A DNA stretch of 64,000 nucleotides from Elysia chlorotica (lineage: Eukaryota; Mollusca; Gastropoda; Plakobranchidae), in assembly GCA_003991915.1 (NCBI GenBank), contig RQTK01000002.1:1557868-1621867 (forward strand). The letters are read 5' to 3'. This document shows positions 50,346-63,051 of this stretch, piece after piece. Every line of letters starts with the position of its first letter. Position 1 is the stretch's first letter. Position numbers and translations under genes: made by a program. Under the pieces are notes generated by a model that saw only the letters and a program-made list of their open reading frames with translations, did no database searches and was not told where the DNA came from.

Positions 50346-51255
50346 GGCAACAAAAAGATGAAACAGGGTAGGAAAGATTGAAGAAAGTTCGGAGATTCGA
50401 AACATGGAAATGGGGTATATAAAGGGTTAAAAAGAAAAGAAAAGATACCGTTGTAGGAAAGGCGGAGCAGTGGTTAGAGCATTTTATTTTTCTGTCTGGT
50501 CATAACTGTTATAACCATGCTGAAAATTTTGATGACACTACATTAAATATGTACATCACTACATGACAACGATATGATGTGAACATAGTAACACGAGTAA
50601 GCCTCTCATGCATGCCTGGTGTTCGTGGTTTGAGCGTGCTCAGTCGCTGAAAACCATTCACCCCCCAATTGATCTGAACATAATACATTTTTATACTCTG
50701 CTCTGGCTGTGGCCCACAAAAAGTATAATCCTGACCACAGCGTAAATACATGTACTATTTTTTTAAATGTCAAAATATCTTTCAAACAGCATCGTCTTAC
50801 AGCCACAAAGCAATGGAATGGAGACCATCAACCTCTCTGCACACGCATACACTTTTTTTTCAGCCTACATAATTTACATGTAGTATACACTTACATCATG
50901 TGTTACATGTAGGCCTACATAGTAAAGAAGGGCCGAGGTATATTGTAACCTTTTGCAATTTTTAAGTATTTTTTCTATACGATAAATAAAAGCATACACA
51001 AAGGAATATCAAGAGACATGGTGGTTTCTTAACAGTTTGGACTTTACATGTAATTTCATTGTTGGAGGTCTACAGTCCAGGTGCGATTCTGTTTGTATTA
51101 AGCTTACCAAGCAATTCTGATACACAAAACACACACACTCGTTAAGAGGAACCGGTAGGAGTGCACCCTACAATATGACAGGCAAGCGCTGAGGAGGGCT
51201 CTTGTCGACTGGGGAGATAATGTTAGATTACATTGTTTTTAAAACTCAATAATAT
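50346..51255. other. intergenic, one possible SINE head
   Basis: At about 50458-50490 the sequence GGCGGAGCAGTGGTTAGAGC looks like an A box of a tRNA-derived SINE, but no B box or tail follows. A perfect ATGTAGGCCTACAT palindrome is at 50907-50920. No gene is supported. Confidence 0.4.
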
Positions 51256-51340
51256 TGACGTAAGTGGTAGAGCGTTAGTTTTTCACTCTGGGGGCCCCTG
51301 AATTGAAATCTACGATCAGTCAAAAATATGTAATATTATC
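51256..51340 (+). repeat. SINE head, separated from its tail
   Basis: GTAAGTGGTAGAGCGTTAG and GGGCCCCTGAATTGAAATC correspond to the head of the SINE at 49.9 kb. The match ends near 51340. Confidence 0.6.
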
Positions 51341-51786
51341 ACACTAGCTTGGAACCCACGAAATTCGTGGGGACTGTAGGATGGACAAAACTAAAGTTTT
51401 ACAGCTAAATTTAAACTGTCCTGAATTTAAAAAAAATTGTGTATCTTCAGGGTCTATAACTTTTGGAACTTAATAATAGGCTCAATAATTTATAATCAGA
51501 ATTAATAATAAACGAAGCGTTCTAAGAAAACGGTGCACAATGCCCATTAAAAATTTAATTTGCGCACGCACTTAGAAAATAAAAATAATTTGTATTTATA
51601 GCACTTTCGATTTATTTGTTGTTCAAGGGAGCACTAATTATTGTCTGTTCGTTTTTTTTTTAATTTATACATTTCTAGTTTTATTAATTCGTTAATTTTT
51701 GTTTTAAAAAAAGTGATTAGGCGTTTGGTGTTTTAAGTTTCATAACTCTAAAATTCTCTGGCTCATTTGTTATTTTACTGTAAAAT
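51341..51786. repeat. insert with a GAAATTCGTGGGG repeat start
   Basis: GAACCCACGAAATTCGTGGG, GTAGGATGGACAAAACTAAAG and GTCTATAACTTTTGGAACTT match, in order, about 20998-21115 (ATGAATTTCATGCAGATTG, GTGGGATGGCCAAAGCTGAAG, AATCTATACCTTTTGGAATT) in the PGAP6 5' region. It is an interspersed repeat of unknown class lying between SINE head and SINE tail sequences. Confidence 0.55.
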
Positions 51787-51968
51787 TTGGGAAGTTCTCG
51801 GTTTGATTTCCGATCGAAATGTGTTTTTTTTTCCTCCTGATTTGGTCGGCTGAGACAGGAATACCAGTACCTCCGATCTGCCTCTGTAATAACAAAATCG
51901 CTAGATGTTATTTTTGGTACCTATCCGCAATATAAAATATTTTCCGATGTTGGGTGTTAACAATCCAA
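51787..51968 (+). repeat. old SINE, B-box remnant to tail
   Basis: GTTCTCGGTTTGATTTCCG is a decayed B box. GGTCGGCTGAGACAGGAATA, CCTATCCGCAATATAA and GATGTTGGGTGTTAACAATC follow in family order. It may be a second SINE or the tail of the head at 51256. Confidence 0.65.
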
Positions 51969-54900
51969 AAATATTTTCTTCGAATTTCTCATGATAGACA
52001 CTATCAGTACAGATATACATTAATCAAAAATAATAAATGCCTAGAGTTGGACGCTGTAGCCTATCTGGCGTTGCCATGGCTAGTAAGAAATATAATTCGA
52101 TTTTTCTCCTTTTTAAATGAAATTAATCTTCATCTCAGTGGAAGAGCTTCGAGTTCAGAGAAGACACCCATAGGTTTCGCAGGTTTTATAATGCACACGA
52201 TAATTTTTTTTTCCATATTTGATGTCCCCTGAAAATTTCATGCACCTTGACAACAGCATACAACAAATGTTACAACTATGACCCTCCCGTTCTGTTTTAT
52301 ATGCATAGCCATTCTACATTCTGTTTTTGTTCCCAACATAATATAGATTTGTAAACTTCTTACTGTACTTTAAAATTCTACATTTTCTATTTTTCTCGAT
52401 CTCCCCAAGGTTACCTCTACATTGTTCAAATCAGTGTCTTAACGTCGCAAAGAACACACTTTCAATCCTCCAAACATTTTTTATTCTCCAGGCCTCCCTC
52501 CCAAAGACTATTAAACGTGTCCTTAAACTTGTACAGAAGAGATGACCAACTTATTGTATAGTACTGAAATAAAATATACCAAGAGAGGAAATTAATACTT
52601 TGCCCAACAATCTGATGGTTTTGAGAGGCCAAATTCTGTTTCGGTATTGTTTGTATAAAAAAGCCTGCAAACTATAATAACCATAAATAGTAGAGAACAA
52701 TACCTAAAATAATATTGTGATTCTGTATATCAGAAGATATAGTGCTGTTAAAAGAGCTACAGGATTTTGTGACAAAGAATCCCAAGTTTCACATGCAGGC
52801 AGTTACTAACAATCGCTGAAATCAAAAGCAAATTTCAGTTGGTCACAAATCACAAGACTTCAGATGAAAAGTGATGCGAGTCTAAGAGTGTCTAGAAATT
52901 CCCACATTTTCTCTATCGAGGAGCAATTGACAACGTACATGTTGTTTGGCATACATATCTGTATGTTGATAACATGGAAAAGTTAAAATCCTATACTGCA
53001 CTTAATATAGTAAATCTTCTGAATTAATTTTCTAAGCAACAACACTTCCAGATACATGTACAAGGATCGTTAAGAAAGCATTCTGCTGATTGAGCCAACT
53101 ATCTTTATTAGGAGCAATTGACAAATTACCTCAGCAAACATTCTGCTTAGCTTTGATTTCGTTTTGTCATTACATGGGATCTGAAAGTGCTCTTCCCTTT
53201 CTGCCATGCAGACTGTTGCTCAAAGAAGTATTTTCCTAACATTGAAAAGAAGATTTCTTTAATAATATTTTCAACAATTTTGTTGTTCGTATGGTGATGA
53301 AACCTATTTGCTATACATTGTTTCTTTTCTACTTTAAAATAACTTATTCCTCTTCTTTAAAAAATAAGACCTCGATTTTCTGTACAGCTCTGTATATTAT
53401 TATATGTGCAAGCTAAATCATCTTCACTTTACTAAGGCCACTACAATGTCTGAAACTCAAGATTTTCTTAAAAAAGAGAAAAATGCTGATAAACAATGTA
53501 TAAAGATTTATTCCTTTGCATTTCCATCTTCTTGTGATAATTCTAAAGAAACATCATGGGCAGCCTTAATTAAAGACTTCATAAAACTGCAGAGAGTTCT
53601 ATCGCTTTCCCTGCCTTATCTCAATTTGTCACATTGTGGAACGCAAAATTCATTTAAAACAAAGTGACAGGAAGGAGGCTACTCTCTGCCTCACACCCAA
53701 ATTCTCAAAGTCTCAGCCCACCTCATGCCTACGGAGAATTTGGTGCCTGAACTATACTGCACTGGCATGCTAAACCTTTGTATGCTTTATTAGGTAATGC
53801 AACATTTTGTTTTTGCTTTCACATAATCAAGCTAGTAGCAATTAAAAAAACGCCTTTGGATTACAAATGAATACATTCTGGTAGCAAAAAAATCAACTGT
53901 CTTAGACAATACATTACAACTAAAAACAATGCTTTAAAAAGATTAAAAAGGTAACCAAAGTTTATTACCATATAATTTCTTTCAAAGCTAAAAGCACATG
54001 AAGACTTAAAATGTGGTTATGAAAATTTAAAAGAATAATATACACATACATATATCCATTAATTTCAGTGCATCATTGTTGGTTTTGATGCCGAGATATT
54101 TTGGCAACCAATTTGTCATCTATTGCGACTAGATAGACTGTGTCTTTGTGCTTAAAACACTGATAATTCAAAGAAATATTTATTGAAGTTCTGAAAGAGT
54201 TGTCATGACAATAAAAAACAAATATATTATGGAAATAGAGGCAGGTAAGTGGGGAGAAAGATAACATGAATCTCAATAGAAAAGATTCATTGACCAGAAA
54301 AAGAGGTAAGATCTTTGTTAGTTTTACTATGAAATAATAAAAAGCAAAGCTACACATAGAAATAAAGAACTTTTTGTATCTGAATTGTAACAATTGTATC
54401 ACAACATAACAGAATTACTAAACATGCTCTGAAACATGAAACTTAAGAGCACTAGAAACAAAAGTGTGTTTATTTGGAACACATTTAAAGCCACATGACA
54501 AGATTCTTGCTATTCGATATAGACTTCTTAATATAACCCTTAAACTAAGTATAATGCAAATTAATGGATTAAAAAAACTAAAATAGAAAACAAACAAAAT
54601 AGAATCCCATAATCAAAAAAACTTTTAATTCACTACTGTTACTATTGTTACTAAAATTGCTTAATATCACATCTAAAAGTTTTGTCTTTGAAACTAAAAA
54701 ATGTATTTACAAAAAAATGCCATAATACAAAAAATACATGCAATGCTCAGCAAGCTGCTTAGCCTATGCATGTACTAGAAAGACTAGAATTTCAATCCTC
54801 CACATGCCTTGAGAATTTGCTAGTTAACATGGTATCTTTCAGCTTGACTCATTGTAATATAACAGTAAAACTTTAACAATCCCATCGCTCGTTATAGATA

Positions 54901-57290
54901 AAAAAGAAAAAATGAATACAAAAATATTTGACAATGAGCCAATGCATATTACATTACATACTTGCGTGGAGGGGGGAATTTCTGTAAGTGGTGCTGTCAG
55001 AGATTAGATAGTATAACATATCACATAACCCTTTTAATGCTATCTTTGCTTTATAACAAATTTTGGACCAAGTTTGTAAAGAACCAAATGACCAGATGTG
55101 ACTATCAGCTTGAGATTCACTGATGTGCTGCAAAAAGGTAACAGCTTGGCTTCAAAGCCAAAAACCCATGCAGGTTCTTAAATCTGAATAGAACAATAAT
55201 TTGAGCCACTTTCCTGTCACTAAGTGCAATCACAATGCAACATATCTTGCTATGATCATTAACAAAGTTATTGATTTTTTTTAGTACATGTATTACCTAA
55301 TACAAGTATATGGCTTGTGAAAAAGAGACATAAAAATATCTCAATGCAAGATGATTCATGACACAATAGAAGTTATTATTGATGAACAGCCATTTTATCA
55401 ATTTAGGTGGGTGAAAAACAAAAATAGGATTTTTCAAGCAATAGAACAGGTGTTTAATACATGAAGAGAAAAAGAAATTTTTTTTTTTAATTCAAAATTT
55501 GTAACAGCAGAAAAATATATTTCACAGCAGAGTTTGAACACAGTAATAGACCAAAACGATTGTTGGTCCCAACTTTTAAGTGTTGTAAGAAATAAAATCT
55601 GTGGGCAAATCATTGCTACCATGGAAATTAAAAGTGGTTGGAGAGGTGCAAAGAGCATATACAAATGAATTAAACTAAAGGAAAACAAATCACAAAAACT
55701 TATTCTTTTAAGTCATACAGCTCTGTACTTACAATAGTAGAATGATATGAATCTAATTTTTATAGGGAAAGAAAACGAAAAAAAGATAAGGGTTAGATTT
55801 GATTGAACTATGTAAGACTGCGAGGGGAAATACTTGTCTACCAACTACATGTACAAGCTGATCAAGTACCACAAATGGTATTCAAATGAAATGAGACAGT
55901 TGGAAATATTTATGCCAAGATAATGCATGCTGCTTCTATTTTTTAACATTTTTTTTTAGCAATTAAGCATACAAATGAAAATGTGAAAATCATTTTGAGT
56001 CACTTCTGCTTGCATAAAGCTATTTCATTCTTCACCAACAAATACACAAAGATATGCAAAGAATACACAAAAAGGATTGACCAAGGTAATATAAAAATTA
56101 TAACATACATAGCATTTAACTACAAAGTAAGTTAAAGGGATTTTCTTATAGATAACATTTTTGATTATTCATTTACAAAAGAATATAAATAATAATGGCA
56201 CAGTTAGCTGTGAAAAAGGTGTGAGCATATAAATGTCCTAAAGTTAAAAGTGGAAATTAATAATTCACAAGCTACTTAAGTCTGAATATAAATATATAGC
56301 CCATAACAAAATTAATGAACATTAAGCAATATTTATTATATACAAATCTCAACTAAACCTTTATCACATTTGGTTATGGCAGAAGAACGAGAATTCTGTA
56401 ATGTTGTATCTTTTATACAAGGTTATTGCAGATTCACATAATCTCTAGTCTGAATCATATAGTATGAAAGGAAAAAAAAAACAGCCGCTAAAAATGTTAT
56501 ATAAAAGAAGAAAAAAAAAACCAACAACAAAACAAACATGTATAACTGTATGTTGATTAAAATTGCCTAATGACAAAGCCAATATAGTACTAATAATATA
56601 TTTAAAAACACAAAACAGAATTTCTATTTTTGTGTAAATTATTTAGAATGGAAACTGATATAAGGACAGCACAGAATATGGCCTTATTTCAGCAGGTACA
56701 AAGAGTGTAGAAAAATAGTTCGAATTTTTTTAATTGTAGGTGTTATGTTGAAATTGTTCGAACAATTAGGTGAGACTAGTGGCAGTCTAGCTTTAATTTA
56801 GGTGTTAAACAGTGGTGAGACAGGCATATACTTTTGGATGTGAACAGTGTTTAAGGGTTGCTTTAAAAAAGTTTTTAAGGCCCTAACTATTCTATTTCCT
56901 TTTAGGTAACTAAGATTTTTTATAAATAATCTTAATCAGCTGTGTTGCCTTTTTTTTCTTTTTTTGTTAAATCAAAAAAATGTAAATCATATCAAATATC
57001 ACTAGATTTTTCTTCTGTCAACACTATAGATATTTTATTTCCTAGGATGTTCTTCACAGATTTGATATTGCTCCAGAATATATAACCATATAAGCAAATA
57101 AAAACTTTTCATTTGACAATGTTGCACACACACATTAAAGATACATTCATAAAATTTAAAAATCTTAAGTATTTCTAAAAAACGCATATTTAAAAAAATA
57201 GTACAACGAAGAATGAATTACATAAAACGGAGATCAATTAAGCTTTTTGATTGAAAAAATGAATCTCACAACACTAAGCATAAACCTAAA
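51969..57290. other. gene-free AT-rich stretch, includes the HMGCS1 3' side
   Basis: No exon with similarity or paired splice sites. An 87-codon frame at 53404-53667 (+) has no known motif and I do not call it. The part next to 57290 must hold the HMGCS1 3' untranslated region. TTTATT words (AATAAA on the minus strand) are frequent, so the end of the transcript cannot be placed. Confidence 0.5.
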
Positions 57291-57353
57291 CTAGCTGGCA
57301 TTCCCAACACCATTGGCTGACTGCTGCATTGAAAGATTGCTGCTTTGTTTGCC
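57291..57353 (-). CDS. HMGCS1: HMGCS1 coding exon 8 (C terminus)
   Basis: Acceptor TTCTTCTCCAG, phase 0. It encodes [20 protein letters not shown] and TAG, a poorly conserved polar tail (residues 480-499). Confidence 0.85.
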   Translation of the reverse strand, partial: GKQSSNLSMQQSANGVGNAS

Positions 57354-60300
57354 CTGGAGAAGAAGAAATGATTATAATAGTTTTATGGTAAAAATGTTGC
57401 AAAGTCAATAGGCATGCAGGAAACTTTCAGTAAAAATTCTAAATTCTAAAGTAACATAATATATCATAAACTTTAAGACTTTCTTTTTCAATCTATGGGA
57501 CTAATATTTCATTCACAGAATTGAAATAAACTTATTCAGAACATTTTTACGTCTTCATTGATTTGACAATTTGCAAATAAAAAACAAACAAAAAAACACA
57601 AAACAACAGAAAGCAGTCCCTTCCTAGGGGCAATGAAAAATGATCAAACACCAAACTTCAGTACATGCATAAGAAAACAGTGAAAAAAAAATTGTAACAA
57701 TGAAATAAAAAACCTATTTTGAGTGTAACCTCTAAAATGCCCTCCCCCAATTAAAAAAAGGGAAATATGAACGATGTTTCGATTAATTTTGAAGAGAAAG
57801 AAAGAAATCATCAAAAGAAAACTCTATTTATTGGAATGGGGTAATCAACAAGACTGCTAGAATTCATTCCCTGACCTGTATGACTGACTCGTCTACATCC
57901 ATTGGTGCGGATGATTGCCGAGAATACTTCCTTCTGTGCATGCTGTCCACCTCTGTCAAGTACCAAGTGCCTGGAGTCAGCACAGATACACTACCCACTG
58001 GAACATAGGGAGCTGCCAATAAATGTAGAACTCATGTATTATAATTCAATGAATTGGCACACAAGAAAAGGACATGTGAAGTATGCCAGTAAAAGAAATC
58101 GCAATCTTTTAAAGTGAAAAAATAACAGTTTTAAATTTTAAAACCAATATATAAACAAATACATGTACTAATTTCAACCGATAACGTTAATTTTATTTAT
58201 CGACAAAAAAATTACTTTCCTGCATGAAAATAAACTTGCATAAGAATCATTTTAATCATAAATGGGAGTGCTGCAAAGTACTCACCTAGGTGATGGGTCT
58301 GCTCCCGCAGTTTCATGTTGCTGTCAAACTCCTGGGGTGGAACACAGTTGCGAGCATCAAGACGCTCTTTGACATCACTCAAGCTGCTCACTAGACTGGC
58401 CAGTGCTCCTCCAGAAGATTTATCAGACGAGAATCTCAATGAAAACATGGAGGAAGCTAAACCAGAGCCATAGGAAAAGAGGATGACTCTTTTCCCTGCA
58501 ATGGACTCAAGCTTCTCACTGTGAATAAGATTGAAGTAATACTAATGAGAAAAAAAAGCTAAAAAGATAAGCTAACCTCATATTCCATATCCCATGAGGA
58601 CTTTGTTGACTGAAACAGAAGATAAAATCAACTGCATTTCATGCTGTAACTAATGGAAACCTTTTTGGGATCATTAATTTCAAATGGCGGCACATAACAA
58701 TAAAAGGAGACATATGCTGGAACACAGAATACTGTTCAAACTTTCAATAATTAATTAATGAAGAAATAAAATATCACTGTACTGCAAATTGTTTTTCCTT
58801 CTTCCTCAACACTACATCTTCTAACATTTCTGCTTACTCCTAAAATTTATATTTCGCAATCAACAACAATATACATGTACATACATTTGAATAGCAACAT
58901 ACCTATATATATAACTGGCCAAGCCTCCATAAAGTGATGCTGTATACATGTTGCCAACTTGATTAGAAGCGAGCAGACTAGGTTTTGTTTTGGTGGCAAA
59001 CAGTTCTTTGCTTGCACCCATGACAGCAGATTCCACAGATCTATCAAAATATGTGTCCTCCAGCTTGATATCTCTGAAAAGAGTTATATGGCATAGAAAA
59101 ATGTTGCCCTAGAGCTTACCAATAAAAAGGAACAAAATAAGATTGAAACCTTTCCTTAACTAGGATCAGTACACCTTGGTCACACCTATTACATGATAAT
59201 GACATGCGGACTGGATCACACAAGGCATTTTGTAGAAAAATGGTATTGTGCTTTTAATATCCTTCCTACATGTTACTGGGTTAAGCAAGTAGTTGTGTGC
59301 ATTACATAAAGGTAACAGATGCCAATGTGCAGAACGCATAAAAAAAAATTTTTTTTTTAAACCCTTTTTTCTTTTAACTTCATACCTGACCATTGGCAAT
59401 AAGGGCTAAAATACTTAGTATAAGTTTTGGCAAAAAAGGTTATTATTTATTACTCATCAAAATTGAACTAAAAGATTGGAATTGAAATGACAGATTTCCC
59501 AGTTTGTAATGATATCTAACAAAACTGTCATTAATTGTAGATATAGCACAATATGCAACAAAAAATACCTTAGAGCCTCTAGACCAGAGTATCTGCCTTG
59601 AAAGTCTGGATTTTTGTCTCTCAAGAAATCATTCAGCAACAGTCTGGCAAAGGACTTCTGCACCAATTTACAGTAAGGGGAGTGGAAAATGATTCCATCT
59701 GCAATATCCAATGTACTGTTTCCATCTGGCAGGTGAACAACCAAAAGGATAAGTTAAAAGGGAATTGAGTTGAGTTGGTTTAGCGTCCAACTAATAGGTT
59801 ATATTATAGACTGCCTTCAAGACAGGGCAGGGATACCATGACTCATGTCTCAGCCGGTCACATTAAACTGACACCAACCCAACCAATAGGGTGCGAAATT
59901 TCCAGGGCTCACAACACGAACCTCCTACATTGGAAGCCAATGTTTTATAAAAAAAAAAATTATTTTTTTAAGTCAATAATACTATTAACTAGACTTGTCC
60001 AACTTGTTTAAAGGGGTGGTATGGAAGAAATGATGTAGATATGGTTGCAATAAATCAAACACTCTAATGATTACCTTATACTCTAGCAAGTGTGATTTAG
60101 CATTTCATGATTTTGTCGAACACCCTTTTCTCAGTATGTAAAGAGAAAGGCATAATATACTTTTACTGAACGTTTTGAGGACTCTCACATCAAATGCTTA
60201 TCTAGAAATCAAGATCTATAGGAAAACAAAATATAAAACAGTCTTAATAAACAGCCTTTTGGGTGTGTATGTGTGTGTGTGGGGGGAGGCACGCTTTAAT

Positions 60301-63051
60301 TTAAATAATAATTTTTAATTTTCTTATTGAATTGATAATCCATGAATGAAATTAATGTACATCAGAATGGAGTATGAAGTTGATAGATATCTACTTCTTG
60401 AACTATGCTGAAAATATCTCCTAAGTAGAAATTGATCCTTACAATAAATCTGTAGAATTACTTATAATGAGAAATTCTTCTTATTTAAAGCCTAATTTAG
60501 AAAGTAAAATCCTTTTCTGGTGAAAATCTAAGGACAGGCCAACATAAATATAGTGTGAATGTTTAAAAAGAGAGAAAAAAAAGCTAAACAGTAGGCAGTC
60601 CCCATTTTACTTCCAACACCTTTTCATAGTTCCCCGTTATAAAAGTTTCTAGTGCTAGGATATGCATTGTGCGACCAATTTGTGACCCCATCTCCTTGCC
60701 CCATACATAAAGAGAACTTTTTTGAAGAAGAGGACACCAAGACAATCATAGAATCATTATGAAAATGAATTCACCTCTGATTCCTGCTTCAATGGCCTTA
60801 GATGTGTACTTTTCATAACACATATCCAATGCATGCAGGTAACACTGGATACTCAGCTTCCCATCAACAGTAGGATATTCTGAGGCCATGTCAGGTTTGT
60901 AAAAGTCATAGACGTGTTGCATGTGGGTACTTCTTACACCTGAAAAGAAAAAAGCAAACAATTATTTAATTACTTTTTGTATAACTAACTTTACCTTCTA
61001 TGGATTCTTCAATTATGATAAAACCAAGATATTTTCAAAATGTCCATTTACAATCCAATTATATGGCATAGACACAGAACAAAATATAAAATTTCAAGTC
61101 CATTGACTGACCTCTCTCCATTATAAGGGGTGCATCTGCTCCAATGAGCATGGCAACAGCCCCTACACCGCCAGTGCACCTTGCATTCCCTGATGCATAC
61201 ACAGCAATATCTGCTGCCACCACAAGAGCATAACGTCCTGTGTAGAAGAAAATAAAAATTTAAAATGATTAAAAAAAGCTGTTATGTTACAAACTTTGAT
61301 TTAAACAATATGAAAGATTTTTTTATTCAAAGATTTAAAATAATGGCCAAACACTCTTGCAAAGGATCATGTCAGCCAAGTCAGCTTGGGGGCTCAACAG
61401 TACCATTACTAGTAAACTTGCTATACAAAAGATAAGAAGCCAATGGTTTTGAGATGGCTGCACAAAAAAACTCTGATGACCGTTCAACATCAAGATTAGA
61501 GATCATAACTGTCAATGGTACCTACTGATTTTATTTCTTTAAGAGAACTAAACAATTATTTGCCAGCCTAACATGTGTTTGTCTCATTTCAGGTCCTTCA
61601 CTGATAGAAATGATCGTTCATTCCACAAAATGTAACAGGGGATGCCTGGATATTTGGAAATGGATTTTAAATCACCAAAAAACCATCTTATGGAATCAGT
61701 AAAGTTTTACATTTTAAACATGATCAATTAAAATGTAGATAACTATATCGACAGATGCAGTTAAATTTGTGCAAGCAACCAAAACATCTTAGTGGTGTAT
61801 AAGATTTATACCATAGGTGTGGCCCTAGCTTCTTCAAAGCTCTAAATTTACAGCTTTCTCTGAAGACATTTTGCTGTCTCCATAAGTATCTTATTGGCAT
61901 TTAGGATGTACAGTTTGAAGATTGAAAACCCCAAAATACTTTAAATTAAAAAAGAGCATGTTTCAAAACAAATATGCACACACAAAAATCCCATCAAAGA
62001 AAGGTGAAAACAAAAACTTGCAACTACTCTACTTAGAGTGTTTAACTGAAAGTTTCTGTCATAAATTTTATATAATTATAAGTGAAAAGCAAACAATAAA
62101 AAAATGAACTACCTACAATTTTAAAGTAGTTCATATAGGCAATCTTTAGAGGTTTTATTTATGAAATGATTCAAGATAGATGTGGCTTAGGAATATAATA
62201 AAATAAGAATTTTGATCAACTAGGCTTTTTTAAAATGCAAAAAAACTTTCAAATCATTTAGGCCTAACTGACCAAACTAAAAAGTAGGATGTAATTTACG
62301 CAGAACTTGCACAAAAGAAGCATTAATTATAATACTAGTTATATCTCCCAGACACCCACTGTGCATATTTTTTTTATGCTAAGAAGATATATATAAAAGA
62401 CTAAAAAAATTAATAATAGTAATAATACAATCTGATTTATATTCAAATTTAGAATCAAGATGTAGAAAGTTAACCAAGTTAATGATCGTCAAGTCAGATG
62501 CAGCACTGCTTCCTTTTAAAAGAAGAGGCTTTAAAACAATTATATATTAAAAAAAAAAATTCAATTGGTATAAATAGATGCGTGGAAGGTGATATAAACT
62601 TACCATCCCACGAACTTGATTCTACCCAGTTTATTGAGTTGAACAAGGCAGATGTCCCACCATAGCAAGCATTTGTGGTGTCGACTCCTTCAATGTCTGT
62701 ATTGCCGCAATCCTCAAACAGCTGCATAAGGACTGTTTTGGCACTTTTAGATTTGTCTATAATTGTCTCTGTGCCTACCTCCAAGCGACCTATCATCCGA
62801 TAGTCAATGTTGTTCTTTTCAATTAGCCTCTGCACCACTGTAAGGCAAAGAGTGTTGATGTCTTCACGGTCAGAACAAAAGCCCATCCTGCTTTGGCCAA
62901 GACCAACCGTGTACTTGCCGGCAGACACACCGTCAAACTCCTCCAACTGGGTCTGATCCACATACTGAGATGGAAAGTACAATTCCATGGCAACAATACC
63001 TACATCCTGGGGCCATCCTTTACTCTGAGCATTTCTTGGGCCTGGCATCAT
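57291..63051 (-). CDS. HMGCS1: cytosolic hydroxymethylglutaryl-CoA synthase (8 coding exons)
   Basis: Eight coding exons join in phase to 499 residues (human HMGCS1 has 520). The enzyme condenses acetyl-CoA with acetoacetyl-CoA to HMG-CoA, the committed entry to the mevalonate pathway. The catalytic triad is present: Glu95 in VGTETIID, Cys129 in TTNACYGG and His261 in FHSPYCKL (human Glu95, Cys129, His264). Other family blocks are [53 protein letters not shown] and [16 protein letters not shown]. No mitochondrial presequence is seen, which fits a cytosolic enzyme. Two ATGs are adjacent (63051 and 63048); either may start translation, and the first gives numbering equal to human up to Cys129. 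The C terminus is shorter than in vertebrates and ends GNAS. A minus-strand SINE sits in intron 3. Confidence 0.97.
57876..58012 (-). CDS. HMGCS1: HMGCS1 coding exon 7
   Basis: Acceptor ATTTATTGGCAG, donor GTCAGG, phase 1 in and 0 out. Residues 434-479, with [20 protein letters not shown], the conserved C-terminal strand and basic segment. Confidence 0.92.
58286..58518 (-). CDS. HMGCS1: HMGCS1 coding exon 6
   Basis: Acceptor TCTTATTCACAG, donor GTGAGT, phase 2 in and 1 out. Residues 356-434, with [20 protein letters not shown] and [10 protein letters not shown]. Confidence 0.94.
58903..59073 (-). CDS. HMGCS1: HMGCS1 coding exon 5
   Basis: Acceptor CTCTTTTCAG, donor GTATGT, phase 2 on both sides. 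Residues 299-356, with [14 protein letters not shown] and [20 protein letters not shown]. Confidence 0.93.
59569..59725 (-). CDS. HMGCS1: HMGCS1 coding exon 4
   Basis: Acceptor TTCACCTGCCAG, donor GTATTT, phase 1 in and 2 out. Residues 247-299, with the catalytic His261 in [20 protein letters not shown]. Confidence 0.93.
59761..59946 (-). repeat. SINE in HMGCS1 intron 3, minus strand
   Basis: On the minus strand it reads TGAGCCCTGGAAATTTCGC, TTGGTTGGGTTGGTGTCAG, GTGACCGGCTGAGACATGAG, GCCCTGTCTTGAAGGC and the tail GGACGCTAAACCAACTCAAC. The A box is lost. It lies in the same orientation as the gene. Confidence 0.88.
60775..60939 (-). CDS. HMGCS1: HMGCS1 coding exon 3
   Basis: Acceptor CTTTTCAG, donor GTGAAT, phase 1 on both sides. 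Residues 192-247, with [16 protein letters not shown] and [13 protein letters not shown]. Confidence 0.94.
61112..61237 (-). CDS. HMGCS1: HMGCS1 coding exon 2
   Basis: Acceptor TTCTTCTACACAG, donor GTCAGT, phase 1 on both sides. Residues 150-192, with [20 protein letters not shown] then [12 protein letters not shown]. Cys170 stands where human has Pro (NARPTGG). Confidence 0.94.
62604..63051 (-). CDS. HMGCS1: HMGCS1 coding exon 1
   Basis: Start codon at 63051, donor GTAAGT, phase 1 out. Residues 1-150, with catalytic Glu95 and Cys129. A TTCACTTCAG acceptor ends at 63109, and a poly-T/TTAG acceptor ends at 63123. Either would join an upstream untranslated exon. Confidence 0.95.

Noticed and set aside
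53404-53667. 87-codon + strand frame with fairly balanced composition
   Set aside because: No recognised motif, no paired splice sites, and a frame of this length is expected by chance in several kilobases. Could be revisited with RNA data.
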